Below, piece after piece: positions 53,512 to 61,226 of a stretch of 64,000 nt of DNA. Made by a program: the position numbers and the translations under genes. This DNA is from Hyphomicrobiales bacterium (lineage in GTDB: Bacteria; Pseudomonadota; Alphaproteobacteria; Rhizobiales; Rhizobiaceae). Location: the NCBI GenBank assembly GCA_900472785.1, contig UCJH01000047.1, positions 348-64,347 of the forward strand, read 5' to 3'. Every line of letters starts with the position of its first letter. Within the stretch, counting starts at the first letter, position 1. The notes under the pieces were generated by a model. It saw only the letters and a program-made list of their open reading frames with translations. It was not told the origin of the DNA and ran no database searches.

Positions 53512-54195
53512 ATGTTACCGAGAATAGCAGTCGTTGAAGACGAAGAGGCGCTGAGCGTTCTGTTGAGGTACAATCTCGAGGCAGAAGGTTTCGAGGTCGA
53601 TACGATCAACCGCGGCGACGAGGCCGAGATGCGCCTGCAGGAGCGCCTGCCGGATCTTTTGATCCTGGACTGGATGCTGCCCGGCGTTTCCGGCATCGAG
53701 CTTTGCCGCCGGTTGCGGCAGCGGTCCGAGACCGAGCGTCTGCCGATCATCATGCTGACGGCGCGAGGCGAGGAAAGCGAACGCGTCCGTGGTCTCGCAA
53801 CCGGCGCCGACGATTATGTCGTCAAGCCGTTCTCGACGCCGGAGCTGATGGCCCGCGTCAAGGCGATGCTGCGCCGCGCCAAGCCGGAGGTCCTGTCGAC
53901 CCTGTTGAAATGCGGCGATATCGAGCTCGACCGCGAGACGCACCGCGTCCACCGCAAAACGCGGGAGGTTCGCCTTGGACCGACAGAGTTTCGCCTGCTC
54001 GAATTCTTCATGGCATCGCCGGGCCGCGTCTTCTCGCGCTCGCAGCTGCTCGACGGGGTCTGGGGGCATGATATCTATGTCGACGAGCGTACCGTCGACG
54101 TGCATGTCGGCCGGCTTCGCAAGGCGCTCAATTTTTCCAACATGCAGGATGTGATCCGCACCGTGCGTGGCGCCGGCTATTCGCTGGAAAGCTGA
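53512..54195 (+). CDS. phoB: Phosphate regulon response regulator
   Basis: 227-residue OmpR-type regulator. The receiver domain has VVEDEEA for metal, the phospho-acceptor D53 in LILDWMLPG, and K in DDYVVKPFS. The C-terminal winged helix includes LGPTEFRLLEFFMASPGRVFSRSQLLDGVWG and DERTVDVHVGRLRKAL. Phosphorylated by PhoR it activates pst and other starvation genes by binding Pho boxes. It ends the phosphate operon and is followed by a strong terminator. Confidence 0.97.
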   Translation: MLPRIAVVEDEEALSVLLRYNLEAEGFEVDTINRGDEAEMRLQERLPDLLILDWMLPGVSGIELCRRLRQRSETERLPIIMLTARGEESERVRGLATGADDYVVKPFSTPELMARVKAMLRRAKPEVLSTLLKCGDIELDRETHRVHRKTREVRLGPTEFRLLEFFMASPGRVFSRSQLLDGVWGHDIYVDERTVDVHVGRLRKALNFSNMQDVIRTVRGAGYSLES

Positions 54196-54219
54196 TGGCG
54201 ATCCTCAGGCCTCAATCAT

Positions 54220-54248
54220 AAAAAAGGGGCGATTTCCGCCCCTTTTTC
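54220..54248. terminator. Bidirectional intrinsic terminator between phoB and gcrA
   Basis: aaaaaggggcg and cgccccttttt give a 6-bp GC stem with A/T tracts on both sides, serving converging phoB and gcrA. Confidence 0.85.
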
Positions 54249-54251
54249 CAT

Positions 54252-54776
54252 TCAGCGTGCCCGACGGCGTTCGCCGGAAGGCTGGTAGGCGAGCTTCGCA
54301 TGGAAGCTGCAGTAGGGGGCGGCTTCCGGGCTGTCGTTGCCGCAGAAATGAAACTCTTCCTTCATCGGGTCGCCGATCGGCCATTTGCAGGTGCGATCCG
54401 TCAGCTGGGTAAGGACGAGGCGCCGCGACATCGGTACGACGACATTGTTGCTCACGGGCTCCAGCTCCTGGCTGGGCACGTATTCCATCTCGACTTCTTC
54501 CTTCGTCACGGTGGCGCCGGCTGGACGTGTCACGGTGCGGGTCGTCACGCGGGAAGCGTAGTTTGGTGCGCGGGGCGCTGACGTGGTGCGCTTGGTCCGC
54601 GCGGCTGCGGTCGTGCTGCCGCCAGCCTTGGCGCGGCCGGGCAGGCTCAGCCGATGGACCTTGCCGATGACGGCATTGCGGCTGACGCCGCCGAGCTGTG
54701 CGGCGATCTGGCTCGCGCTCAGCCCCTCGGACCACAACTTCTTGAGTTTCTCGACCCGTTCGTCAGTCCAGTTCAT
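54252..54776 (-). CDS. gcrA: Cell-cycle transcriptional regulator GcrA
   Basis: 174 residues. The N-terminus MNWTDERVEKLKKLWSEGLSASQIAAQLG and GVSRNAVIGKVHRLSLPGR is the conserved GcrA DNA-binding domain; the C-terminus DRTCKWPIGDPMKEEFHFCGNDSPEAAPYCSFHAKLAYQP contains the sigma70-interacting, cysteine-rich part. In Caulobacter GcrA works with sigma70 at promoters carrying CcrM-methylated GANTC sites and drives S-phase genes. A cluster of such sites lies 145 bases upstream here. ATG 54776 fits the family N-terminus. Confidence 0.95.
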   Translation of the reverse strand: MNWTDERVEKLKKLWSEGLSASQIAAQLGGVSRNAVIGKVHRLSLPGRAKAGGSTTAAARTKRTTSAPRAPNYASRVTTRTVTRPAGATVTKEEVEMEYVPSQELEPVSNNVVVPMSRRLVLTQLTDRTCKWPIGDPMKEEFHFCGNDSPEAAPYCSFHAKLAYQPSGERRRAR

Positions 54777-54891
54777 GATATTGTCTCCGTTTCCGGCGTT
54801 GATGATGACGGAATCCCTCACCGTGCTCCGGAGCAAACCGGAACTGCAACGCGATAACACTTTTGGTGACTAGGTCCGCCGCATGCGTCTA

Positions 54892-54906
54892 GTAATTGAA
54901 TATTAA
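54892..54906 (-). promoter_or_regulatory. Candidate CtrA box upstream of gcrA
   Basis: Minus-strand TTAA-N7-TTAC, one mismatch from the CtrA consensus TTAA-N7-TTAA, about 120 bases before the gcrA start. CtrA represses gcrA in Caulobacter, so the position is meaningful, but the site is unproven. Confidence 0.4.
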
Positions 54907-54920
54907 CCTAGAGAAGGGGT

Positions 54921-54957
54921 GACTCCGTGACAAGAGTCCCTCGAATCGAGCCGAATC
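54921..54957. promoter_or_regulatory. Cluster of four GANTC (CcrM) sites
   Basis: GACTC at 54921, GAGTC at 54934, GAATC at 54943 and GAATC at 54953, all within 37 bases between gcrA and argD. Adenine methylation here by CcrM would tie transcription of gcrA (or argD) to replication. Confidence 0.7.
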
Positions 54958-55027
54958 GATTTCTGGGTTTTCCCCAACTTGCTTCAATGGCGTGGTATTT
55001 TTGCAAGCCCGGCCGGCGAAAAAATGC

Positions 55028-55071
55028 AAAGCCCCGTCTGTCGTGCCAATTGCCGCAAATGCGGGGCTTTT
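55028..55071 (+). terminator. Hairpin upstream of argD promoter
   Basis: 9-bp arms aaagccccg and cggggcttt with a 25-base loop and TTTTG following. It may end an unannotated plus-strand transcript or insulate argD. Confidence 0.4.
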
Positions 55072-55072
55072 G

Positions 55073-55101
55073 TTGACATTGCAGTGCGAAATGAAGATAG
55101 T
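55073..55101 (+). promoter_or_regulatory. Predicted sigma70 promoter of argD
   Basis: TTGACA, 17-base spacer, GATAGT. Transcription would start near 55108, about 100 bases before the argD ATG. Confidence 0.5.
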
Positions 55102-55107
55102 GCCTTC

Positions 55108-55179
55108 GCCGCCGCAAGGCGGCATTTTTGATTTTCAGGGCCGGGCACCGGTCGAAAAAAATGCTGTCATGCGGTGCCC
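55108..55179 (+). promoter_or_regulatory. argD leader with two stacked hairpins
   Basis: gccgcc-gcaa-ggcggc followed by ATTTTTG at 55108-55129 has intrinsic-terminator form, and gggcaccg/cggtgccc at 55143-55179 forms a second stem just before the ribosome site GAGGAG. The terminator at the very start of the leader is unexpected and suggests attenuation or a short RNA. Confidence 0.45.
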
Positions 55180-55209
55180 CTACCGCCTTGATCCGAGGAG
55201 ACTTTCGCC

Positions 55210-56409
55210 ATGGCCGAAGCCACGCCGCTTTACGATACCTATGCGCGCGCGCCGCTTCGCTTCGAGCGTGGCGAAGGCGTCTGGCTGATTGCCGAAGACG
55301 GCACCCGTTATCTCGATTTTGCCGCCGGCGTCGCGGTCAATTCTCTGGGGCACGCCCATCCGCATCTCGTCTCGGCGTTGAAGAACCAGGCCGACAAGGT
55401 CTGGCACCTGTCCAATCTCTACGAGGTTCCCGGGCAGGAAACGCTCGGCGCCCGCATGACCGAGGCGACCTTCGCCGACAAGGTGTTTTTCACGAATTCC
55501 GGCGCCGAAGCGCTGGAATGCGCGATCAAGACGGCGCGGCGTTATCATTTCGCCAAGGGCCACCCGGAAAAGTTTCACATCATCACCTTCGAAGGCGCCT
55601 TCCACGGTCGCACGCTGGCAACCATCGCAGCCGGCGGCCAGGCGAAATATCTTGAAGGCTTCGGCCCCAAGGCGCCGGGCTTCTATCAGGTGCCGTTCGC
55701 CGATATCGCCGCGCTGAAGGAAGCTATCACCGAGGAAACGGCCGCCATCCTGATCGAGCCGATCCAGGGCGAGGGCGGCATCCGCGTTGCTTCGAAGGAG
55801 TTCCTGCAGGAACTGCGTGCGCTGTGCGACGAATACGGCCTGCTTCTGATTTTCGACGAGGTTCAGTGCGGCATCGGCCGGACGGGCAAACTCTTCGCCT
55901 ACGAGGCAACAGGCATCGCACCGGATATCATGGCTGTCGCCAAAGGCATCGGCGGCGGCTTTCCGCTCGGCGCGTGCCTTGCGACGCAGGAAGCCGCGGC
56001 CGGCATGGTCGCCGGCACGCACGGCTCGACCTATGGCGGCAATCCGCTCGCCATGGCGGTCGGCAATGCGGTGCTCGACGTGGTTCTGGAGGAAGGCTTC
56101 CTCGAACATGTGCGTGACATCGCACTGGTCTTCCGGCAGGGGCTTGCTTCGCTGAAGGATCGGTTCCCGGATGTCATCGAGGAGGTGCGTGGCGAGGGCC
56201 TTATGCTCGGTATCAAGGCAAAGGTGCCGTCCGCCGACCTGCTGAAAGCGATCCGCGCGGAAAGACTGCTGGCCGTTCCCGCCGGCGAAAACGTCATACG
56301 CCTTCTGCCGCCGCTGATCACCAGCGCCGCGGAAGCCCGCGAAGGGCTTGCCCGCATCGAGCGCGCTGCCGAACAGCTGACGTCGGTAAAACAGAAGGCG
56401 TCGGCCTGA
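55210..56409 (+). CDS. argD: Acetylornithine aminotransferase
   Basis: 399-residue class III PLP aminotransferase of arginine synthesis, converting N-acetylglutamate 5-semialdehyde to N-acetylornithine. [39 protein letters not shown] and the PLP lysine K245 in [16 protein letters not shown] are all present. It probably also serves lysine synthesis (DapC). GAGGAG precedes the ATG. argF follows after 36 bases in the same direction. Confidence 0.95.
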   Translation: MAEATPLYDTYARAPLRFERGEGVWLIAEDGTRYLDFAAGVAVNSLGHAHPHLVSALKNQADKVWHLSNLYEVPGQETLGARMTEATFADKVFFTNSGAEALECAIKTARRYHFAKGHPEKFHIITFEGAFHGRTLATIAAGGQAKYLEGFGPKAPGFYQVPFADIAALKEAITEETAAILIEPIQGEGGIRVASKEFLQELRALCDEYGLLLIFDEVQCGIGRTGKLFAYEATGIAPDIMAVAKGIGGGFPLGACLATQEAAAGMVAGTHGSTYGGNPLAMAVGNAVLDVVLEEGFLEHVRDIALVFRQGLASLKDRFPDVIEEVRGEGLMLGIKAKVPSADLLKAIRAERLLAVPAGENVIRLLPPLITSAAEAREGLARIERAAEQLTSVKQKASA

Positions 56410-56445
56410 GCGTAGAGCGTCAAGCAGGCATAACAGGATTAGGAC

Positions 56446-57363
56446 ATGGCCGGTACAAGACATTTTCTCGATCTCTCCGCGATGACTGCGGGCGATCTGC
56501 GCGTCATCATCGACGACGCCAAGACGCGCAAGACAGCGACCAAGGCCGGCACGGCGGAAAAGCCGCTGGCCGGCAAAATGCTCGCCATGATCTTCGAAAA
56601 GCCGTCGACCCGCACGCGCGTGTCCTTCGATGTCGGCATGCGCCAGCTCGGCGGAGAGACGCTGTTCCTGTCCGGAACCGAAATGCAGCTCGGGCGCGCC
56701 GAAACGATCGGCGATACCGCCAAGGTCCTGTCGCGTTACGTCGATGCCATCATGATCCGCACGACGGACCACTCGCGCCTGCTTGAACTGGCCGAGCATG
56801 CGACGGTGCCGGTGATCAACGGCCTGACCGACACCACGCATCCCTGCCAGATCATGGCCGACATCATGACCTTCGAGGAGCATAGCGGCCCGGTGAAGGA
56901 CAAGACGATCGCCTGGACCGGCGACGGAAACAATGTGCTGCACTCCTTCATCGAAGGTTCCGCGCGCTTTGGCTACCGGATGAACATGGCTGTTCCGCTC
57001 GGCTCCGAGCCGGACGACAAGATTCTCAACTGGGCGCGCAACAACGGCGGCGAGATCAAGCTCTATCATGACGCCGACCAGGCGGTCGCCGGCGCCCATT
57101 GCGTCGTCACCGATACCTGGGTGTCCATGAACCAGGAGCATCGGGCACGCGGCCACAATGTCTTCCAGCCCTATCAGGTCAATGCGGCGCTGATGGAGAA
57201 GGCGGCGAAGGACGCGCTGTTCATGCACTGCCTGCCGGCCCATCGCGGCGAGGAAGTCACCGACGAGGTGATCGACGGCACCCAGTCCGTCGTCTTCGAC
57301 GAGGCCGAAAACCGTCTTCACGCGCAGAAATCGGTTCTTGCCTGGTGCCTTGGCGCGCTTTGA
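56446..57363 (+). CDS. argF: Ornithine carbamoyltransferase
   Basis: 305 residues. Forms citrulline from ornithine and carbamoyl phosphate. The carbamoyl-phosphate motif STRTRVSF is at residues 54-61, [11 protein letters not shown] and [15 protein letters not shown] follow, and the ornithine-binding [13 protein letters not shown] lies near the end. Same operon as argD. Confidence 0.97.
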   Translation: MAGTRHFLDLSAMTAGDLRVIIDDAKTRKTATKAGTAEKPLAGKMLAMIFEKPSTRTRVSFDVGMRQLGGETLFLSGTEMQLGRAETIGDTAKVLSRYVDAIMIRTTDHSRLLELAEHATVPVINGLTDTTHPCQIMADIMTFEEHSGPVKDKTIAWTGDGNNVLHSFIEGSARFGYRMNMAVPLGSEPDDKILNWARNNGGEIKLYHDADQAVAGAHCVVTDTWVSMNQEHRARGHNVFQPYQVNAALMEKAAKDALFMHCLPAHRGEEVTDEVIDGTQSVVFDEAENRLHAQKSVLAWCLGAL

Positions 57364-57379
57364 GCGATTTTCGCGCGCC

Positions 57380-57408
57380 TTGACCGAACGTAGTTTTTAA
57401 ACTACGTA
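57380..57408 (+). promoter_or_regulatory. Promoter and operator of the toxin-antitoxin pair
   Basis: A perfect 20-bp palindrome (acgtagttt-tt-aaactacgt, 57388-57407) sits inside a TTGACC-N17-TACGTA promoter, 55 bases before the toxin start. This is the expected place for autorepression by the antitoxin or the complex. Confidence 0.6.
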
Positions 57409-57462
57409 TCCTCATGTTGAATTGGGATGGTTTCCTGGATTTGACGCGAGGTCTTAAATCGC

Positions 57463-57760
57463 ATGATCGAGTTGAAACAGACCGAGACCTTTCTTAAATG
57501 GTGGCGGCGTCTCCGGGATGAGCGTGTGCGCGGTTTGATTGTTGCTCGGTTGGATCGTTTGGCTCACGGACACACCGGCGACATCGAGCCGGTTGGCGAC
57601 GGTGTAAGCGAGCTGCGTGTTCACTATGGCCCCGGCTATCGCATCTACATCCGAAAGCACGGTCATCATTCTACTTTGTGGTGGCAGTAAAAGCACGCAG
57701 GCCAAGGACATCAAAGCTGCAAAGCTACTCTCTGAACAATGGAGCGACGGGTATGGCTGA
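57463..57760 (+). pseudogene. RelE/HigB-type toxin gene, frameshifted (COG3657-like)
   Basis: The frame from ATG 57463 gives MIELKQTETFLKWWRRLRDERV and ELRVHYGPGYRIYIRK, the conserved core of Gp49-like addiction toxins, but then stops early at 57690 (75 residues). In the next frame the expected C-terminus continues: VIILLCGGSKSTQAKDIKAAKLLSEQWSDGYG, ending at 57760 and overlapping the antitoxin start. One extra base near 57655-57661 explains this. The toxin is thus probably inactive, unless the shift is a sequencing error or is bypassed by ribosomal slippage. Confidence 0.75.
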
Positions 57761-58040
57761 AAAATTGACCAGTTTTGATCCGGCTGAAGGTTTGAAGTCG
57801 GATGCTGCGATTGCAGTCTTTATGGAAGAAGCATTCAAGACCGAGGATGCCGGCTATATTGCTCACGCACTTGGCGTCGTCGCACGTGCGAAGGGGATGA
57901 CGCAAATCGCTACTCAAACCGGTCTTTCGCGCGAGCAGCTCTACAGATCTTTCAGCGAGAACGGCAACCCGACGCTGAAAACAACGATTGCGGTTATGAA
58001 GGCGCTGGGTGTCGAACTAACCGCAAAAACGCATGCTTAA
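57753..58040 (+). CDS. HTH-type antitoxin of the COG3636 family
   Basis: 95 residues. An N-terminal toxin-binding stretch is followed by a Xre-like helix-turn-helix (GVVARAKGMTQIATQTGLSREQLYRSFSENGNPTLKTTIAVMKALGVEL). Its ATG lies inside the original toxin 3' end, the usual coupled order toxin then antitoxin. It should bind the palindrome upstream of the pair. The gene is intact although its toxin is not. The pair is inserted between argF and hslO, which I recall as adjacent in other rhizobia. Confidence 0.85.
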   Translation: MAEKLTSFDPAEGLKSDAAIAVFMEEAFKTEDAGYIAHALGVVARAKGMTQIATQTGLSREQLYRSFSENGNPTLKTTIAVMKALGVELTAKTHA

Positions 58041-58122
58041 GAACACAATCCAGCAATCGCAATTGCGTCCATGACGGTTGCCTTCGTTGACGACCGGTAA
58101 TGCGGTGCGTAGGGAAAATATG

Positions 58123-59112
58123 ATGACGGATACCATGCAGGGCCTTGGCCAGTTTGATTTTGCCGGCGACGATCACGTCGTGCCGTTCCAGGTGGAGGGG
58201 CTCGATGTGCGCGGCCGCGCGGTGCAGCTCGGCCCGATGCTGGACGCCATTCTCGAGCGTCACAACTATCCGCTGCCGGTTGCTCGCCTCGTTGCCGAGA
58301 CGGTGGTGCTGACGGTGCTTCTCGGAACTTCGCTGAAGTTCGAAGGCAAGCTGATCGTCCAGACGCAGGGCAATGGACCGGTCGACCTCGTGGTTGCCGA
58401 TTTCTCGACGCCGGACAAGGTTCGCGCCTATGCGCGCTACAACAGCGAAGCGCTTGAGATCGCCGTGAACAACGGCCTGACCGAACCGCACCAGCTGCTC
58501 GGCGAGGGCATCCTTGCCTTCACGATCGATCAGGGCGCCGACATGCAGCGCTACCAGGGAATCGTGCCGCTCGATGGTGCGACGCTGGAAGAAATCGCCG
58601 GTGTCTACTTCCGCCAGTCGGAGCAGATTCCGACCAAGGTGCGGCTGAGCGTTGCCGAACTGCTGGACCGGGACGAGGCCGGCAAGCCGCGTCATCGCTG
58701 GCGGGCAGGCGGCGTCGTCGCGCAGTTTCTCCCCGAGACGCTGGAGCGCATGCGCCAGCCCGATCTCCATGGCGGCGACGGCGACGACCGGGACGAGGTC
58801 GTCGAAATCGACGATCTCTGGGGCGAGGCCAAGGTCATGGTCGAGACGATCGCGGCCGACGAACTCACCGACCCGATGGTCGGGCCGGAACGGCTGCTGT
58901 ATCGGCTTTTCCACGAACGCGGCGTGCGGGTCTATCCGCCGCAGGCGGTCTATGATCGTTGCACCTGTTCGCGCGAGAAGATCAGGGATGTTCTGGCCAG
59001 CCTCAGCCAGGACGATATCGATCACACGGTCGTTGACGGTGTGGTCACGGTCAATTGCGAGTTCTGCTCGACGAGCTACACGTTCGAAGCGACGGAAGTG
59101 CGCCCGCAGTAA
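58123..59112 (+). CDS. hslO: Hsp33 redox-regulated chaperone
   Basis: 329 residues. Holdase switched on by oxidation. The C-terminal zinc site is complete: CTC in YDRCTCSREKI and CEFC in VNCEFCSTSY. The N-terminal folding domain has FDFAGDDHVVPFQVEGLDVRGRAVQLGPMLDAIL, typical of rhizobial Hsp33. Two ATGs (58120, 58123) stand behind AGGGA; the second has the better spacing. It acts in the cytoplasm under oxidative and heat stress. Confidence 0.93.
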   Translation: MTDTMQGLGQFDFAGDDHVVPFQVEGLDVRGRAVQLGPMLDAILERHNYPLPVARLVAETVVLTVLLGTSLKFEGKLIVQTQGNGPVDLVVADFSTPDKVRAYARYNSEALEIAVNNGLTEPHQLLGEGILAFTIDQGADMQRYQGIVPLDGATLEEIAGVYFRQSEQIPTKVRLSVAELLDRDEAGKPRHRWRAGGVVAQFLPETLERMRQPDLHGGDGDDRDEVVEIDDLWGEAKVMVETIAADELTDPMVGPERLLYRLFHERGVRVYPPQAVYDRCTCSREKIRDVLASLSQDDIDHTVVDGVVTVNCEFCSTSYTFEATEVRPQ

Positions 59113-59127
59113 AGCGGGATTGCCGTC

Positions 59128-59520
59128 CTAGTTCAGAACGCGGCTTTGCCCAGGGGCATCGAGCGAGAAGGCGGGGATACTGACCTCGAAGGTTTCCCCG
59201 CTTTCGGACTCCATGCCGTAATGGCCGAACATCACGCCGGAGGGCGTGTCGAGCGGGCAGCCGGAGGAATATTCGTAGGTATCTCCGGGATTGAGCACGG
59301 GTTGTTCGCCGATGACGCCGGGGCCGTTCACCTCGTCGACCTGTCCGGATTCATCGGTGATGTGCCAGTAGCGCGTCATCAGCCGGACGGAAATGTCGGA
59401 ATGGTTGGAAATGACGATCCGGTAACCCCACACATAACGGCTGTCATCCGGATCGGATTGCTCCTCCAGATAATAGGGTTCGACAGTCACCTCGATGTCG
59501 CGGGTCAACGCGCGATACAT
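59128..59520 (-). CDS. apaG: ApaG (CorD) protein
   Basis: 130 residues, single fibronectin-like beta domain. [75 protein letters not shown] is a nearly complete ApaG signature. The protein is linked to Co2+/Mg2+ efflux and Ap4A metabolism in enterobacteria; its biochemical role is unclear. ATG 59520 chosen because the extra six upstream residues are not conserved. 59521-59750 contains no gene I can support. Confidence 0.93.
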   Translation of the reverse strand: MYRALTRDIEVTVEPYYLEEQSDPDDSRYVWGYRIVISNHSDISVRLMTRYWHITDESGQVDEVNGPGVIGEQPVLNPGDTYEYSSGCPLDTPSGVMFGHYGMESESGETFEVSIPAFSLDAPGQSRVLN

Positions 59521-59751
59521 ATGCAATACCTTGTTCAATTCGCAAAACGTATTCTACAGGAATATGGTTTCGTCAAGAATAACAGGCGGAGACGAAGACG
59601 CCGTTTCGCGTCAATTTGCAACAGGGCAGCGCTGTTCTTCCCGAAAGATCAGGCAGACATCGATCATCCTAAAATGCCGGCTCTATCCGTAACGCCGGAT
59701 GGGACGATGGGTTCCCGTGGCAAGGGCTCATGATATCCATGGCCATCTGAT

Positions 59752-59784
59752 GAAAAAGCCGCCTGAAAGCGTATTTCAGGCGGC
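59752..59784 (-). terminator. Intrinsic terminator of metZ
   Basis: gccgcctgaaa and tttcaggcggc form an 11-bp stem followed on the minus strand by TTTTTC, 27 bases past the metZ stop. Confidence 0.9.
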
Positions 59785-59810
59785 TCAAATGCGTACATTT
59801 TCCAGAGGGG

Positions 59811-60995
59811 TCAGGCCGAGACCGCTTTCAGGGCGCGGGCGAAATCGTCGACCAGATCCTGGCTGTCCTCGATCCCGGCGGAGAAGCGGACGGTGCCCGG
59901 CGAAATGCCGAGCTCGGCGCGCGCATCGTCCGACAGGTTCTTGTGGGTCGTGGTGGCCGGATGGGTGATCAGGCTCTTTGAGTCGCCGAGATTGTTGGAG
60001 ATCTTGACGATCTCCAGTGCGTTCTGCAGCGCAAAGGCCGCTTCCTTGCCGCCCTTCAGTTCGAAGCAGACCAGCGTCGATCCGCCCTTCATCTGCCGCT
60101 CGATGATATCGGCCTGCGGGTGGTCCTTGCGGCCGGGATAGATGACCTTGGCGACCTTGCCCTGTTCCGCGAGGAAATCGGCGATTTTCGAGGCGTTTTC
60201 GGTTTGCTGGCGCACGCGCAAGGGCAGCGTCTCGATGCCCTTCAGCAAGGTCCAGGCGTTGAACGGCGACAGTGCCGGGCCGGTGTGGCGGAAATAGTCG
60301 TGCAGGTGTTCGTCGATCCAGGCCTTGTCGGAGAGGATCACCCCGCCGAGGCAACGGCCCTGGCCGTCGATGTGCTTGGTCGCCGAATAGACGACGATGT
60401 GTGCTCCGAGTTCCAGCGGCTTCTGCAGCAGCGGGGTCGCAAAGACATTGTCGACGATCACCTTGGCGCCGACGGCATTGGCGATTTTGGCCACGCCGGC
60501 GATGTCGATGACCTCGAGCGTCGGATTGGTCGGGCTTTCAAGGAAGAAAACCTTGGTGTTCGGCTTCACGGCCTTTTCCCAGTTCTCCAGGAAGCGGCCG
60601 TCAATCAGCGTGAAGTCGATGCCATATTTGGGCGCAAGTGTCTCGACGACCCAGCGGCAGGAGCCGAACAGGGCGCGGGCGGCAACGATGTGGTCTCCGG
60701 CCCGCAGCTGGCACAGGATCGCGGCGGCGACGGCTGCCATGCCGGATGCGGTGGCGCGCGCATCCTCGGCGCCTTCCAGCATGCACATGCGCTTTTCGAA
60801 CATGTCGTTGGTCGGGCTGCCGTAGCGGGCATAGATGAAACCGTCCGTTTCGCCCTTGAAGCGGGCTTCCGCCGCTTCCGAGCTTTCATAGACGAAACCT
60901 TGGGTCAGAAAGATTGCTTCGGAGGTTTCGCCATGGGCAGACCGTGTCGTGCCACCATGAACGAGCTGGGTTGCCGGGCGCCAATTCTTGCTCAT
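59811..60995 (-). CDS. metZ: O-succinylhomoserine sulfhydrylase
   Basis: 394-residue PLP enzyme of the Cys/Met metabolism family that makes homocysteine directly from O-succinylhomoserine and sulfide. RYGSPTNDMFEKRMCMLEGAEDARATASGMAAV holds PLP-phosphate contacts, DNVFATPLLQKPLELGAHIVVYSATKHIDGQGR holds the PLP lysine. The start was placed at ATG 60995 (MSKNWRPATQLVHGG); upstream codons fall in the leader. A SAM-II riboswitch controls it. Confidence 0.95.
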   Translation of the reverse strand: MSKNWRPATQLVHGGTTRSAHGETSEAIFLTQGFVYESSEAAEARFKGETDGFIYARYGSPTNDMFEKRMCMLEGAEDARATASGMAAVAAAILCQLRAGDHIVAARALFGSCRWVVETLAPKYGIDFTLIDGRFLENWEKAVKPNTKVFFLESPTNPTLEVIDIAGVAKIANAVGAKVIVDNVFATPLLQKPLELGAHIVVYSATKHIDGQGRCLGGVILSDKAWIDEHLHDYFRHTGPALSPFNAWTLLKGIETLPLRVRQQTENASKIADFLAEQGKVAKVIYPGRKDHPQADIIERQMKGGSTLVCFELKGGKEAAFALQNALEIVKISNNLGDSKSLITHPATTTHKNLSDDARAELGISPGTVRFSAGIEDSQDLVDDFARALKAVSA

Positions 60996-61012
60996 CATCG
61001 TCACTTTCAAAA

Positions 61013-61044
61013 CAAAAAAACCGGCCGCGAAAAGCAAGCCGGTT
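61013..61044 (-). terminator. Terminator downstream of the SAM-II aptamer
   Basis: accggc/gccggt stem with an 11-12 base loop followed by seven T on the minus strand, between aptamer and metZ ribosome site. It is the likely off-state expression platform. Confidence 0.75.
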
Positions 61045-61054
61045 CTGAGACCCG

Positions 61055-61109
61055 GCCTTTTTAGCTATTTGTTTAACGTGGCTGCAAGCCGACCGGCCAA
61101 ATCACCACG
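61055..61109 (-). promoter_or_regulatory. SAM-II riboswitch aptamer of metZ
   Basis: Minus-strand CGTGGTGATTTGGCCG, GCTTGCAGCCACGTTAAACA and AGCTAAAAAGG match the SAM-II (metA/metZ) consensus including the pseudoknot strands. It should bind S-adenosylmethionine and reduce metZ expression when SAM is abundant. Confidence 0.92.
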
Positions 61110-61120
61110 GGATAATTCTC

Positions 61121-61149
61121 CAAATACTGCGCAAGCGTGCTTGCGTCAA
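61121..61149 (-). promoter_or_regulatory. Sigma70 promoter of metZ
   Basis: TTGACG, 17-base spacer, TATTTG on the minus strand; start of transcription about seven bases on, just before the aptamer. Confidence 0.75.
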
Positions 61150-61226
61150 TTCCCCCGAGCGAGAAGATATGTCATGGGGACAATTCGGGTTATCACGGGC
61201 CGTTCGCGACCGGAGGAAAGACACAT

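Noticed and set aside
55180-57321. 713-codon minus-strand frame over argD and argF
   Set aside because: Antisense of two certain arginine genes, in a GC-rich genome where such long shadows are common.
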